Shown here: positions 1 to 10,998 of the stretch, piece after piece | Numbering within the stretch: the stretch's first letter is position 1 | Layout: every line of letters starts with the position of its first letter | NCBI GenBank assembly: GCA_010093605.1 | Contig: MU004197.1 | Span: forward strand, 1,116,001 to 1,180,000 | Direction of reading: 5' to 3' | Length of the DNA: 64,000 bases | Source: Lophium mytilinum | Taxonomy: Eukaryota > Ascomycota > Dothideomycetes > Mytilinidiales > Mytilinidiaceae | Program-made: the position numbers and the translations under genes | The notes under the pieces: generated by a model | What the model was told of the DNA's origin: nothing | Seen by the model: the letters and a program-made list of their open reading frames with translations, nothing else | The model's database searches: none

Positions 1-382
1 CACGTTCGCCATGCCCGAAGGTAACCCGTGTGTGAATCTAGTTGCTCAGTGATGTCGGTGGAAAGGAGACGCTCATTTGCGTAGAGAGAAGTGGGGTTCG
101 TAATGACGCAGCCTACGAACCCCAGCCTTATTTTAATAAATGATTGTAACTGTTTTTCTATGTATCCACAGTTCCTCATTCGTGCTTCCGCACGTACAGT
201 CCCACTAACTGTTCTGTTCTCAGAGTTGTGCTTTCCGGGGTATTTGCAGAGAGGTGGGTGTGTGCCCTGGAATGGCCGAGAAGCCTAGCCTCTCCCGACG
301 TAACACTTGTGATCTTTTAGGAGGCGAAGAGGCACCAAAAAGAAGAGGAAGCAGCCTGAGTCTAGCAGCCGGTCGGAGCTTG

Positions 383-1075
383 AAAAGCGTAGAGTACTGC
401 AAACCCACCTCTTTCTCAACGACGCAAGGCAAAGTCTCCTCCAGAAGTTCTTCAAAACTACTTCAAGACTACGCGAATCACGTAATGGTGTCAGATACGA
501 GATGGGAGGCGTGGTTGTCGAGTTATTCGTTGTAGAGGTCATAAGGATCCAAAAACTTGAGCAGCTCCTGTGTCGCAACTTTGTTTGGCCGCCGCCGAAA
601 TTCCTCAATCGGGCAACTCTTGGCTATCGAAGAAAGCCACAAAAAGTGTGGAAGACCATAACACCCACCGCTAGATCGATGAACAGGAAGTTTTGTGGTT
701 CCAGAACATCCTCAAATATACTACTGGGCCAGGGGAGAATTGTCCTGGAGTCAGATCTAAGCTGCGACGCGTGGTTGGTGAGCTATTCGTCAAGACACTG
801 AACAACGCCGGACCGCTCGAGGAACCCTCGTTCCCGGCAACGGCGAAACAAAGATGCGAGCGTCTCCTTTTGGCAAGTCTTGGCAGCTTCGACGAGATCG
901 AAAAGTGTGGAGTACCATAACACCCACCGCTAGACCGATGAGGCGGAGGTTTTACGGTTCCAGGATATCCTCAAAAATACTACTTCGCCGGGCAAATCGC
1001 GTCCTGTTGTCGGATTCGGGATGCGAAGTCTGGTTGTGAAGCTATTCGCGGAAAGGTGAGGGAGGCTCGAAAAGT
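383..1075. repeat. three-copy degenerate tandem repeat, 259-base period
   Basis: Three copies begin at 383, 642 and 901, exactly 259 bases apart. Each opens with a form of aaaagtgtgg-agtacc and runs about 155 bases to a shared gagctattcg-like block (near 521, 780 and 1039). Copies 2 and 3 are the closest to each other, for example in the shared block ataacacccaccgctaga. Copy 1 is more diverged. The period is not a multiple of three, so no single reading frame stays open through all copies. I recognise no protein family in any frame. It may be a decayed coding repeat or a non-coding tandem duplication. The rest of 1-1176 shows nothing I can support as a gene. Confidence 0.75.
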
Positions 1076-1176
1076 CGGAAATGTGTTGCTGCCAAGCCTG
1101 GAAGGTTCTCACGTGCCTCTCAAAGTAGGGAGCAGCTGTGGTTTGCTACTCGGGGGGATGTGATGGTTGGTTGGCT

Positions 1177-2524
1177 TCACTCCCCTTCCTGCATCTCATC
1201 ATTCTCTTGATCTTGCTCCATCTCACGCTCCCTTTCCCGGTCTCGCTCCTCGTCTTCTGCGGAGACAGGGAAGCTGAGATGTTTCCAGTCCTCAATCTGA
1301 CCATCGAATCAGTACTACGCCGCCCGGAACACCATAATCACAGGATTCATAACTCACCTCCTCGATAATGCTCCTCAGCCGATCTCTAATACTCTCCACC
1401 GCATAACTTCCTAACAACAACCTCAACGGAGGATACGCGCAATGCCCGAGCTGCCACACCAGCTCCGCGCTCTTTACCGCGCTCACCGGCTGCCGGTCAT
1501 TCAACCACCCCATAACCCTCTTGGTATGCCCCGCGGGTGAGCTTGCGCCTGCGTACGGCGCGCTCGGCGGCTTGACCCAGAAGTGTCCAAAACGTTTCAG
1601 TTGCTGCTCTTGAGCTCCACCTACGCCTCCCGTCACGTCTGGGGGCTCGTCCAGTCGCACATATCCTGGTTCTACGAGCGTGGCTTTGATATTAAAAGCG
1701 TCGAGTTCATACAGCATGGATTCAATGAGGCCCTCGACAGCGTACTTAGTCGCACAGTAAGGTCCCAGACCTGGCACGCCGAGCGCACCGGAAGTAGAAC
1801 TGAAGATGAGGTAGCGGCCATGGGACTGAGTGCGGAAGTGTGGGAGCGAGAGCTGGATGATGCTGAGCGTGCCCATGACGTTCGTTGCGAACTGGTTGCG
1901 TAGGTCGTAGGAGTCTTGGTCTTCGCATGCGCCTATGACGCCTGTCTCACATATTAGTACACTATACAGGCCTTTTTCCTCGTGGGTACCGGGGCATACC
2001 GTAGCCTGTGCAGCTGCAGATAGGTCGTTAGCGTCATTGTCATCGTAAAGTGCTTCAAAGAGAAGAATAGGCTTCAAGAGAGTACGAAATTGGAAGATGT
2101 ACTTTGCTATTATATCTACGTTCCCCCAGTGCTCGATGCTTTTATCAATGACATTGCGGACCGTCTCCCGGACGCGCACGTCGCACAGCAGACCAAGACA
2201 GTTCCGCTCGTCCCACCGCGACATCTGCTCCTGCGTATTCTCCTGCGACCACCCGACGGCTGTGCACTTATCACCGTGCGCGAGGACCGATTTTGCGAGC
2301 GAGCGACCCATATGGCCTGTTGCGCCGAAGATCTAGAATGAAACATGGACGATTAGCGATTCGTACAAAGAACGTTAAGGTTAGAGCTATGGCTGACGTA
2401 CGATCCATGAAGCTTGCTTTGGGAGATTGGTCTCAGTGGGCGGGTCACAGGTCGCGGGCAGGTGGAGATTGGGATGGTGAGACGCAGCTATCGGGGAGAG
2501 ACTGGTGCTCGCGGCGTCGTCCAT
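1177..2524 (-). CDS. short-chain dehydrogenase/reductase (SDR), five exons
   Basis: Exons on the minus strand: 2524-2402, 2332-2103, 2013-2000, 1941-1358 and 1296-1177, giving about 356 residues. The product is a classical NAD(P)-dependent SDR of unknown substrate, expected in the cytosol. Visible landmarks are the Rossmann motif FGATGHMG just after the first splice, a restored NCTGYG segment (the usual NAG position), the SSTSG strand with the catalytic serine, and YCATK with the catalytic Tyr and Lys. The 14-base third exon is required to join VDIIAN to CTGYGVIGACED. The last exon gives IEDWKHLSFP, the usual SDR tail, then an unusual charged Glu/Arg/Gln-rich end. The first exon (41 residues before the Rossmann strand) is less certain: its donor GTACGT and the in-frame join to WIIFGATG support it, but the start ATG could differ. 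Confidence 0.85.
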
Positions 2525-3016
2525 GGCGGGAAGGAGGAGAGATGGGACGGAAGCGGTGATGTGGGGATTTGAGGTAGAGCTTCGTAGGGCTGAAAGCTTT
2601 GACGAAAAGTCAACCTGCAGAACTTAACACACTTCATATCAAAGGAAAATCACATTGACCTGTAGTAGCTAACGTAATACAACTACTGGAGAGTTCCTCG
2701 TGGATGGCCTTTGGTAGACGGACAATTGGTTCTCCCTATGACATGATTTACATTCCGGTTCGGACATGGAGCATACCAAACATCAGAATATCAACACAAG
2801 CTAATATACACAATCTAGTCTGCGTATGCGTAATTACACTGATTGCGGAATTTCCATGTCTTGTGAAGGAAAATTGTGGAAGAAAGGTGGTGCAGATGGC
2901 CAAGAGGATATTCCTGAACTTGGAGCTTTGACCCATCCTGGGGTCGTCGTTTCGTCACCAACTTTTCATTACACTCGCCTTTCATGATTGCCTTATAACA
3001 CCGCGTCCGGCTTGCA
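2525..3016. promoter_or_regulatory. divergent intergenic region between SDR and MMM1
   Basis: This 492-base gap separates two gene starts that point away from each other, so it must hold both promoters. I see no clear TATA box or named operator. Short ORFs here look like chance. Confidence 0.5.
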
Positions 3017-4538
3017 ATGGCCGCAGCAAATGGTTTGCATAATCATTCAAAGAACTTCCAACGCCCTGAAACATGCTAACACCTCATAGAACCGCCGCCT
3101 GGCCCTCAAGGCTCCTCGTACGTCCTCCCCCTCCTCCATAGCTCCATATCCAACCCCGCGACTGACCTACCCCAGCCTCTCCTTCACCCAAGGCTTCCTC
3201 CTCGGCCAGCTCTCCATCGCCATCCTCATCTTCTGCTTCATAAAATTTTTCATCTTCGGCGAGCCCCCGCCCGCCGACGAACGCGCCCTCCACCTCTCCT
3301 CCCTCCGCCGCGCTCGCACTCTCGCGCATACCCAGCAGCATCCCCGCTCCGCTTCCCTCCCTCTCCGCCACAAGCACTCCCGTTCAATAATCCGACATCC
3401 CGCCGGCGGCGCAGGCCCATCGCCTACCATTGCCACAATCCTCGCGAAGACGTACTACAACGTGCAGGGCCACCAGCCGGAAAGCCTGGACTGGTTCAAC
3501 GTCCTCGTAGCGCAGACAATCGCGCAGCTGCGAGCAGACGCACGACAAGATGACGCGGTGCTGACGAGCTTGACGGAAGTGCTGAATGGGCCCAGCAAGC
3601 CCGACTGGGTGGGCGAGATGCGCGTCACAGAGATAGCGCTCGGGGACGAGTTCCCCATATTCAGCAACTGCAGAGTCATGCCCGCCGAGGACAGCAAGGT
3701 AGGGTCTAGTGGAGGGAGCAGTGCGGGAGGGGCTGGGGTAGGGTTGGGAGAGGAGAGTAGGCTGCAGGCGCGGATGGACCTGGATCTCAGCGACGTGATC
3801 ACGTTGGGGGTGGAAACGACACTGGTTTTGAATTATCCGAAGCCGCTGGTCGCGGTCCTCCCCGTTGCGTTAGCTGTCAGCGTCGAACGTTTCTCGGGCA
3901 CGCTGTCTGTGTCTTTCATCCCGTCGTCGCCTTCGCCGGCTCCTACAATGGTGACGCCGGACCAGACCGCGGATTCTGGCTCTGCGGAAGGTCGTCCGCA
4001 GACTCCGAACACGGCGCGTCGCCCTACTACCCTCGCTTTCACTTTCCTCGATGACTATCGTCTAGACCTCTCTGTTCGCTCTCTTGTTGGCTCCCGCTCC
4101 CGCTTGCAGGATGTGCCCAAGATTGCGCAGCTAGTCGAGGCGCGCCTGCACGCCTGGTTCGACGAGCGTGTAGTCGAGCCGCGCTTTCAGCAAATTGTGC
4201 TGCCGAGCTTATGGCCGCGCAAGCAGAATACGAGAGGCGGCGAGGAAGAGGAGGAAAGTGCAGAAGATGTGGGCGATGTTGGCGAAGCGGAGGGACAGAG
4301 GCATCAAAGAGAGCAGAAGGACACAGAAAGGAACAGCTTTGTTCCGTCCGCCGCGCCTGGGACGCTGGAGGCCAGGATGCAGGCGGAAGGGGCAAAGATG
4401 CGGGAGGCTGAAGTTAGGGCTGGCAAGAGGCCTAGTGCGAGAGCGGCCAGCGGAGAAGGCATGCGGTGGAGGGGAAATAAGGAGAGTGGGGACTGGAGTG
4501 GGCAAAGGGGTATGCCAGGTGCAATGCCTGGCTTATGA
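3017..4538 (+). CDS. MMM1: Mmm1, ER-anchored subunit of the ERMES ER-mitochondria tether
   Basis: Exons 3017-3032, 3090-3117 and 3176-4538, about 468 residues. Mmm1 is the ER membrane subunit of the ERMES complex, which moves phospholipids between ER and mitochondria through its SMP domain. The two short first exons splice to MAAANEPPPGPQGSSLSFTQ, joining directly to the family's hallmark SFTQGFLLGQLS and a membrane segment at residues 21-42. The SMP domain runs from about 118 (SLDWFNVLVAQTIAQL) to 360, with EFPIFSNCR, NYPKP, VLPVALAVS, YRLDLSVRS and RLQDVPKIAQLVEARL all in place. Odd points are a Gly/Ser-rich insertion in the SMP domain (near 190-205) and a charged tail of about 105 residues after LPSLWPRK, longer than in most homologues I know. 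Intron 1 has a perfect TGCTAAC branch site. Confidence 0.95.
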
Positions 4539-5494
4539 GGCGTTTGATGTACGGATGGCATTCCACTTCAACGGTCGATCGAAGGGACCGCATGGCTTAG
4601 GCGTTACTTGATGAAGCATAGGGAATGGTCCCTGGAAAATGTAATATAGATCATGTGGCAACGAGCACTCCTCGGGTTTGAGATGCCAACAACTAAGGGT
4701 AATTCAAGGAAAATTTAGAGATAAAGACTACGGACAATCATCAGATCTTCCAATGGCTATTGAGGCAGATCCTGGAGGCATTTTCTTCTGTGAACCGATG
4801 TGTACATTAAAGGCTTTCTCACAGAAAAGGGTTTGGTCAGGAATCGAAGGCAGGGAAGGGCGGCAAGAAAGTGCCCTCGGATCGTGGACTTCGAACCAAG
4901 ACTAGAATTTGAATATAGTGATCACTTTAATTCCAACCCGACCATATCAATTGTATGTGAAGGCATTCCGTTCCAGAACGCCTCGCTATGCCTTCTTCCG
5001 AAAGAGCCCTACCGCCAGGACCGCCCTGCAGTCCCCCTTTTAAGGCCAGCCATTTTCCTAGAACGCAAAACAAGCAAACACCGACCTAAAGTAGTCAAGG
5101 TGTTTGCAGACACTAAGAAGTTCCGCATTCAGGAATGGCAGCAAAAGGTCTTAAGAAGCAGTCAAGTAGGAAAGTGTAGAGTAAGGAGAGAGAGAATCCC
5201 AAAAGCGGAATCCATGATACCGAGCCCACCGTATCCAATGCACCAAATGGCAAAACAAAAACTGAGAATTGATTAAAAGGAAAGTAATTCTGACAAAACC
5301 ACCCAGTACCTGTAATTGGATCGTAGAAAAGAGAAAAAGAGAGGCTCAATCTCAGCTGCTTATGCAAAGACGCTAGGATCTTGAAGCAGAACAGTAGCAA
5401 GGATGAGACAGGGAAAACACGACGTGTGATTCCCAGATCACAACTTCCCAAATCTAGATATGGGGACCTCAGCTCTCTCGTTGCTGGGACTCAC
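4539..5494. other. intergenic, no gene seen
   Basis: This stretch lies between the ends of two convergent genes (MMM1 and the BAR protein). One 158-codon reading frame at 4800-5276 has no recognisable motif, no ATG start and no homologue I know. Confidence 0.5.
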
Positions 5495-7045
5495 TCATCC
5501 CAGAGCGTTCCGCTTCATTGGCGGTGGGGGTGGTGGAGGCTTCTTCGCCCGGCTCGGTGGTGGGGGCGGCGGCGCCTTCTTCCCAACAGCACCTCCGCTT
5601 CTCTCAATCTCACCCGTTGTCCAGCTTGCAGCCCGGCTGGGTATACTGCCATGGCTAGTTGCAGGGCTGGGCGGGCTTTCGTCCCGCGCTCGTCTGCCTC
5701 CATAACCGTTTCTGTCCCCGTTGCTCTCGGCGTGCTCGTCCTCGTACGGGTCTGCAAATGTATCTGCCCGACGTACGGGTCGCAGCTGTGAACGATTTGC
5801 CATTATGATAGAGGATTCGGTGGGTACCCGAGCCAGGCGGGCATTTGGAGCAGGGGACATGTCGCGGCCGGCTAGGCGGGAGGGGCCTTCGAAAGTTTGG
5901 GCTCGATTGGCGGACGGGCGAGAGTAGGCATGGGCCGGCGAGAGATCGCGGTTTGAGCCACGGGTGGGGATCGTCATGCGCGGTTCCGGAAGAGGGGGTT
6001 CTTCTTCGACGGGGTTGTAGCGCTCATTGTAGGCATGGGCCGTGTTGGAGCGGGAGCGTGTGGGCTGGCGGGTGTCGCGAGTTTCGCTATTTTTAAGACT
6101 TCTGTTAGCATACCGATGCGATGAACAGCTAACGATGGGCTTCGCCCTGTGGTGAGGGGAAGGGCGTACCTTTGCGCTGGCCAGTTCCGTTTCAGTTTCG
6201 TCAGGACTTCCCTGCAGCTGTCGTAATATGACAGTTCGGCCTCCAAGAATGCCGTAAGATCTGCCACGCTGTCCACCTCGGCGGCTTTGATGTCCTCCAT
6301 CCGCCTGTAGACGTCCTCGCTCGACTCTTCGTATTTTGCTTTCTGGGACCGCAGTTCCTCCTCGACTCGGAAGTCTTCCTTCTTGGCTTTCTGCATCTTC
6401 GCGAGGGAAGCATCGTAGGCTAGACGGCGGGTTTCAAGCTTCTTTCGGGCAGCCTGTAGAGCGTTAAAGTGCTGCTTATGAAGCTAAGATTCACGAATGC
6501 TGGCCTACCTGGTACTCCTTCATCTGAGCAAGAGAGCGCTCGAGCCCCTCCAGCCAGCTCGAAGTAGCGTTCTGCACGTAGCTCTCTTGTAGGCGAGCTA
6601 TCCTCTCGTTCGCTCTACCAAGGGCTAGATAGTACCATCAGCATAGGCCCCAGCGTAAGCTTACTGCGAAGGGTGTGCTCACAATCAAGGCATTGGCCGA
6701 ATTCTGAGTCGGGCTGGAAGTCCTCGCCGTGGCTGATCATGGTAGAGCCCAGGTATCCGCCGGGCAGCGCCTTCTCGCGGTCGTCGACTTCGTTGCGTTT
6801 CGAGAGCGACTTGACGTACATGTTCATGGACTTGTGGAGCTTCTCCATGCCTGTAGGAGAGCAGAGTTAGCATTGGGACAATCCTCCTCGTGCAACCGAC
6901 GGCGATATGAGCTCGTACCCTCGTGCCGCAGCGTCATCTCCATCTCCAGCTGCTTGAAGTCCTCAGAGGTGCTGGTCTTGGCCTCCCCGCCCATCTTCTC
7001 CCCCGCCCACTGCTTGAGGCGGTCGGCCTTCTTGATGAAATTCAT
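5495..7045 (-). CDS. BAR-domain membrane-curvature protein with poly-proline tail
   Basis: Exons 7045-6919, 6850-6683, 6624-6509, 6453-6170 and 6086-5495, about 428 residues. The first 230 residues match the fungal amphiphysin/endophilin-like BAR family: MNFIKKADRLKQW, GYLGSTMISHGEDF, LGRANERIARLQESYV, then AYDASLAKMQKAKKEDFRVE and a long charged helix. Such proteins bind and bend membranes in endocytosis and actin patches. The remaining 195 residues are Ser/Arg/Pro-rich and end in two poly-proline runs shortly before the stop. No SH3 domain follows, unlike Rvs167, so the tail is more likely a ligand for SH3 or profilin-type partners than a binder itself. That role is inference. Every intron has clean GT/AG ends and preserves frame. 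Confidence 0.9.
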
Positions 7046-8076
7046 GGCTGGGTATGGTTGGCTTCAATAGTGAATGTAGCAGATAGGGGAGCAGAGGCCG
7101 AGCTCTGCGGTGGTGCTCGGAGGGGGCGCGCGGTGGAGGAGCGCGGACGTGGCCTGTTTATCACTGGAGGTGGGACGGCACTTGGGCCAGCGCGATCAAT
7201 AACGCCGTGGAGTTTAGGGGCAACAATGGGCCAGTGTACGCGGCTATCACGTGGCGGAGGGTCCGGCAGAGAGAACAGTATGGTGGAGAGTGAAGGAGAG
7301 GGTTCGAGGGTTCGAGGGTTCGAGGTATGCAGCTGTGCAGCTGCTTTTCACTTCTCTCTGGGCCTTGTAAGAAGTTGCCCCTTCTGGCATGGCATGCTTC
7401 CTCTGCCCGCCACCGATCACGGGCGACCTAAGGTTCAGACGCCAACGCTTTCCAGGGGGCCTCCCGTGGCGCGTCTCCACAGCGCCTGGTTCAATTGATT
7501 CTCTCCAATCCATCCTGAAACCTGCGACGCCCCTTCTGCCACCCCTCTGCTACCCCCAGCGCAGCCGTTTCACCTCGCAACCCGCCCGTCTCTGCTCTGG
7601 CGCGCGCTCTCTAACTTTAGAAGCGCATGTTGACCCTTCAGGCGCTCTCTATCAATCGGATGCTGCCGCACACATCCCTCCGGCTCTCACCGGCCACTAT
7701 GCCAGGGGCCACGCAATGGCAGCTTCATGCTTGCCTCTGTTGAGGAACGCCTGTGCTTTGGGCCAGGGGCCTTGGGAGGTGGCAAGTGCTAGTTGTGAAG
7801 AGCGAACGCGGAGTACATAGTAATCATGGGGAGTGCGGCACTGATGTCACTGTAATGGCACTATGACTGCTGTGCAGCAAGTATAGACATCAGAATCCGT
7901 GAAATCACAGGCTTGGCGCGTCTTCTGGCTTTTGGATTTTGTATCACATTGGACCCAGGCTGTATGAAAACCGTGATATGCTACCTGCCTTGTGGCAGGC
8001 CAACTTGGATGCTACCACCGTGAAGAACCCCAAAGCCGCAAAACAGATCCCGGAACCGTGCACCTTCTCATATCCC
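7046..8076. other. intergenic, no gene seen
   Basis: Upstream region of the BAR gene and downstream region of the uL2 gene. A 191-codon plus-strand frame (6923-7498) overlaps exon 1 of the BAR gene antisense and has no family signature. A short run of gggttcgag repeats sits near 7303-7325. Confidence 0.5.
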
Positions 8077-9213
8077 TTAATCCTTCGTCTTTTGAGTACC
8101 ACGGAGCAGACCAGTCCGGCGGGCAGCGATGAGACCAGCCTTTTGACCCTGGGCAGCGTACCGCGAGATTGTCGACGCTTTACCGATATGTTGATGGTTA
8201 CCACCTCCGTGAGGATGGTCGACGGGATTCATGGCCACACCACGAGTCTTGGGCCACGAGTTGCGCTTGACGGCGTACTTGTGCTTAGCACGCGAGGCCT
8301 TCAAGAGAGGCTTGTCCGTCCTTCCTCCACCAGCGACAATGCCAATCATGCCACGAACACTGCTCGACACGACCTTCTTGGCACCAGATGGAAGCTTGAC
8401 ACGGGTCTTGCCCTCGTCGGGGTTGTGGCCGATGACAGTGCAGCTGAAATCCTGTTAGTATATGCGATTACTGCGCTCGAGTGCGGGTGCTTTTACTAGT
8501 TGCCAGATGTGCGGCCCAGCGCGCCTCGGTCGCCAATCTTCTCCTCGACGTTCGACACAACGGTACCTTCAGGGACGCTTCCGAGAGGGAGAATGTTTCC
8601 AACGGTCAAGCTTGCGTTCTTATCCCACAGGTCAGCCCCAAGTTATCCGTGTGTTCATTGCGTGCGAAATACCTTGCCGGAGTAGATGAATTGGCCAGTG
8701 TACATGCCCTCGTTGGCGATCATCTGTGGATGTTAGTAGGGTTTCTATCGGGTCGCGGGGTTGTCGCAGCTTACGGTCTCGGTGTGGAGCTTGAACCTGT
8801 ACGGCTGTGAAGGAGTCAGTCCCATGGAAGTCAAGTATGTTGCGACAAACTCACATCTCTGAAGACCACCTTGCAGAGGGGAGCACCTCGTCCGGCTGCA
8901 CAGACTGTTAGTAGAGATCCTCGGACTGTAGACGGGTCTTCGTACGGTCATGGACGATGTCCTTCACGACACCGCGAATGTAGCCTGTCAATCATTTCAG
9001 CGAAGTCCAGCGCAAGTCGGATTGAAGCCGCAGCGGCTGCCAAACTGACCATGTCGTTCGGCGTAGTCAAGAGTTCGGAATTTCGCAGGCGCCTTGTTCA
9101 GGCGGGTGTGGGCCGTGAATATCGAGCCGCGACCCTTCCTCTGGTTACGGATAACTCGACCTGGAGGGCGTTAGCAGTGCAAGCATTACAGAGGGCGTGG
9201 AAGTCGTACCCAT
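8077..9213 (-). CDS. RPL2: 60S ribosomal protein uL2 (yeast Rpl2, mammalian L8)
   Basis: Eight exons: 9213-9210, 9160-9050, 8984-8946, 8895-8855, 8804-8775, 8723-8673, 8618-8497 and 8443-8077, giving 254 residues, exactly the family length. uL2 sits at the peptidyl-transferase centre of the large subunit. The N-terminus reads [20 protein letters not shown]. The C-terminal half carries the conserved [20 protein letters not shown] loop with the histidine important for peptide-bond formation, and ends [11 protein letters not shown]. The first exon is only four bases, ATG plus the first G of the glycine codon. The gene is unusually rich in introns (seven), which is common for fungal ribosomal protein genes. 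One acceptor (before exon 7) ends in AAG rather than CAG or TAG. Confidence 0.97.
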
Positions 9214-10998
9214 CGTGACTTTGGCTTGACGTTGGATCAGTTGATGGATATTTCGAGGTGGAGGTTTTACGTCGCTTGCATCTGTGGGCCAAGGCCGCAC
9301 GGGCCTCGACTCGAAATGGCCCTAGCGCGATCCAAGCCTTCTCAACATCGGAGCGGCCCTCTGTCGTTGCCTCATCTCTCTCACCCCCCCGCACCATCAT
9401 ACCAGCCATCTTCAAGCACTTTGTAGAGCTCGCTCGGTGGCGGAACGCAACCACTGTGGATGACTAGTTGGGCGTGGGGCAGTCCGACTTGTATCGCATT
9501 TTCTGGCTCCTGTGCGTGTGGAGCTCTTTTTTCAATATTGCGTCGTTCATTGTCTTCTGGTAACGCTTTCAATCGTCGAAAGAGATGATTTACTTGGTGG
9601 CGGTCAGAGAGAGCGTGGAAGTCAGGGTTTGCGACCGCGTTTGAGGCCCCTCCTTCTTTTCCTTACCCCAGCACCGAGGGTTACGATCTCACGGCCTGGA
9701 AGGCTTACCTTGATCCGTGTCACAACTGATCGATTCTTATTTCGAGAAAGATCTGCTAGCTCTTGCACTCTTTTTCCTTTGTCAAGCATCTCCAAGTCGT
9801 CGTAATAACATACCACGGAGGAGTAATAGGCGTGATTCACCAAGAACATCACTTTCATTGGCGAAATCATTTTCAACTTCGAACAAGAAATCTACGTTGC
9901 GCGCGCGTGCTACTCAGCATCGCTTTCCCCGCCAAATTTCTAAAAAGAGAATGGGATCAACGGAACTTTTCAGCCCCTCGGGGCGTGTTGCCAAGCACAT
10001 TATGCGAACGCTTCGGAATGCAACACCAAGAATCCTCAAGATGAAGGGCGCGGTATTTTTTACTGAAGCGCTTCATGAATCTTACTATGGGCGGTCGTCT
10101 GCCTCAACGCTGTCTGGTGTAGCCCAGAGAGCTATCAGGCATGCTAAAAACTGTCGCTTTACATATTCTAATAACGTACTAGAGGACCTCACGCAGTACT
10201 AGGCAAGCTCACATGGCATACAGAGAGGTGTAGCTTAGACCAGGAAATCGCAAGGATCCGTGGACTCCCAATCTCTGTTCTAGGGAGCCTGGCTTTTGCG
10301 CGGTCTCCATTGCGCCCGGCCCGCGCAGGAAAACTCCATCACATCCACAATCCAGCCTTCCTCCACAACGAGAATAATCAACAAAATATACATCACTATT
10401 CTATCGCATGATTAAAGAAGCAGTATGCCTCTCTACTATTCCCAGCGCCCTTCTCGTTAGCGTTCTTTGATGCACTAGCCGGAGCAGAACCACACCTATC
10501 AGCACCCGATGACCCGCCCGTAGCTACCGATACACACTCTCGCTAGTGCTTGGAGTTGGGCGCTGAAGAAGTGTTGATGCGTTGCGTTGTGCGCGACGCT
10601 GGAGGATCGTATTTTAGCGGACGGCGGATGTAGAATGCTGCTTTTTTCTCGCGTATATAGCACAGCAATACCTTCCAACTATTACAGGCGGTTACATAAA
10701 TGCAATATACAAGTCTCCTGTCCAACCTTCCTCTCAAGCTCAAGTCTAGAAGTCTCCAGAGGCGCCGTGAAGGAGAAGTGAATCCCCTTTGCATGCTAAA
10801 TAATCTAGCACAGGCTTACCCATATCTTATGAACGAATCATACGTCTCCAACGTCGAATGACGCCGTGCGCCGTGCCTGTAACTTTAGCTCCGTCTTTGA
10901 ACCTCGCTCCCCATTCCCGAACCTCCCTCTGCGCACGTCCACCTCGCGACTACTCCCACCCCCAAAGTACTTCGACAGGTGCGATCCCAACCTTCATC
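9214..10998. other. long intergenic region, no gene seen
   Basis: This region holds the divergent upstream sides of the uL2 gene and the DDT/WHIM gene. Frames at 9717-10202 (+) and 9622-9876 (-) are open but show no motif, no convincing intron structure and no family I recognise. The last 140 bases before 10999 are C/T-rich, as in many fungal leaders. Confidence 0.45.

Noticed and set aside
4880-4900. tRNA B-box-like ggttcgaa on the minus strand
   Set aside because: No matching A box, acceptor stem or anticodon arm could be folded around it.
4800-5276. 158-codon plus-strand frame between MMM1 and the BAR gene
   Set aside because: No ATG start, no motif and no splice-joined extension. It overlaps the likely 3' regions of two convergent genes.
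9717-10202. 161-codon plus-strand frame upstream of the DDT/WHIM gene
   Set aside because: Starts without ATG, basic low-complexity composition and no recognised domain. I could not build a credible gene model.
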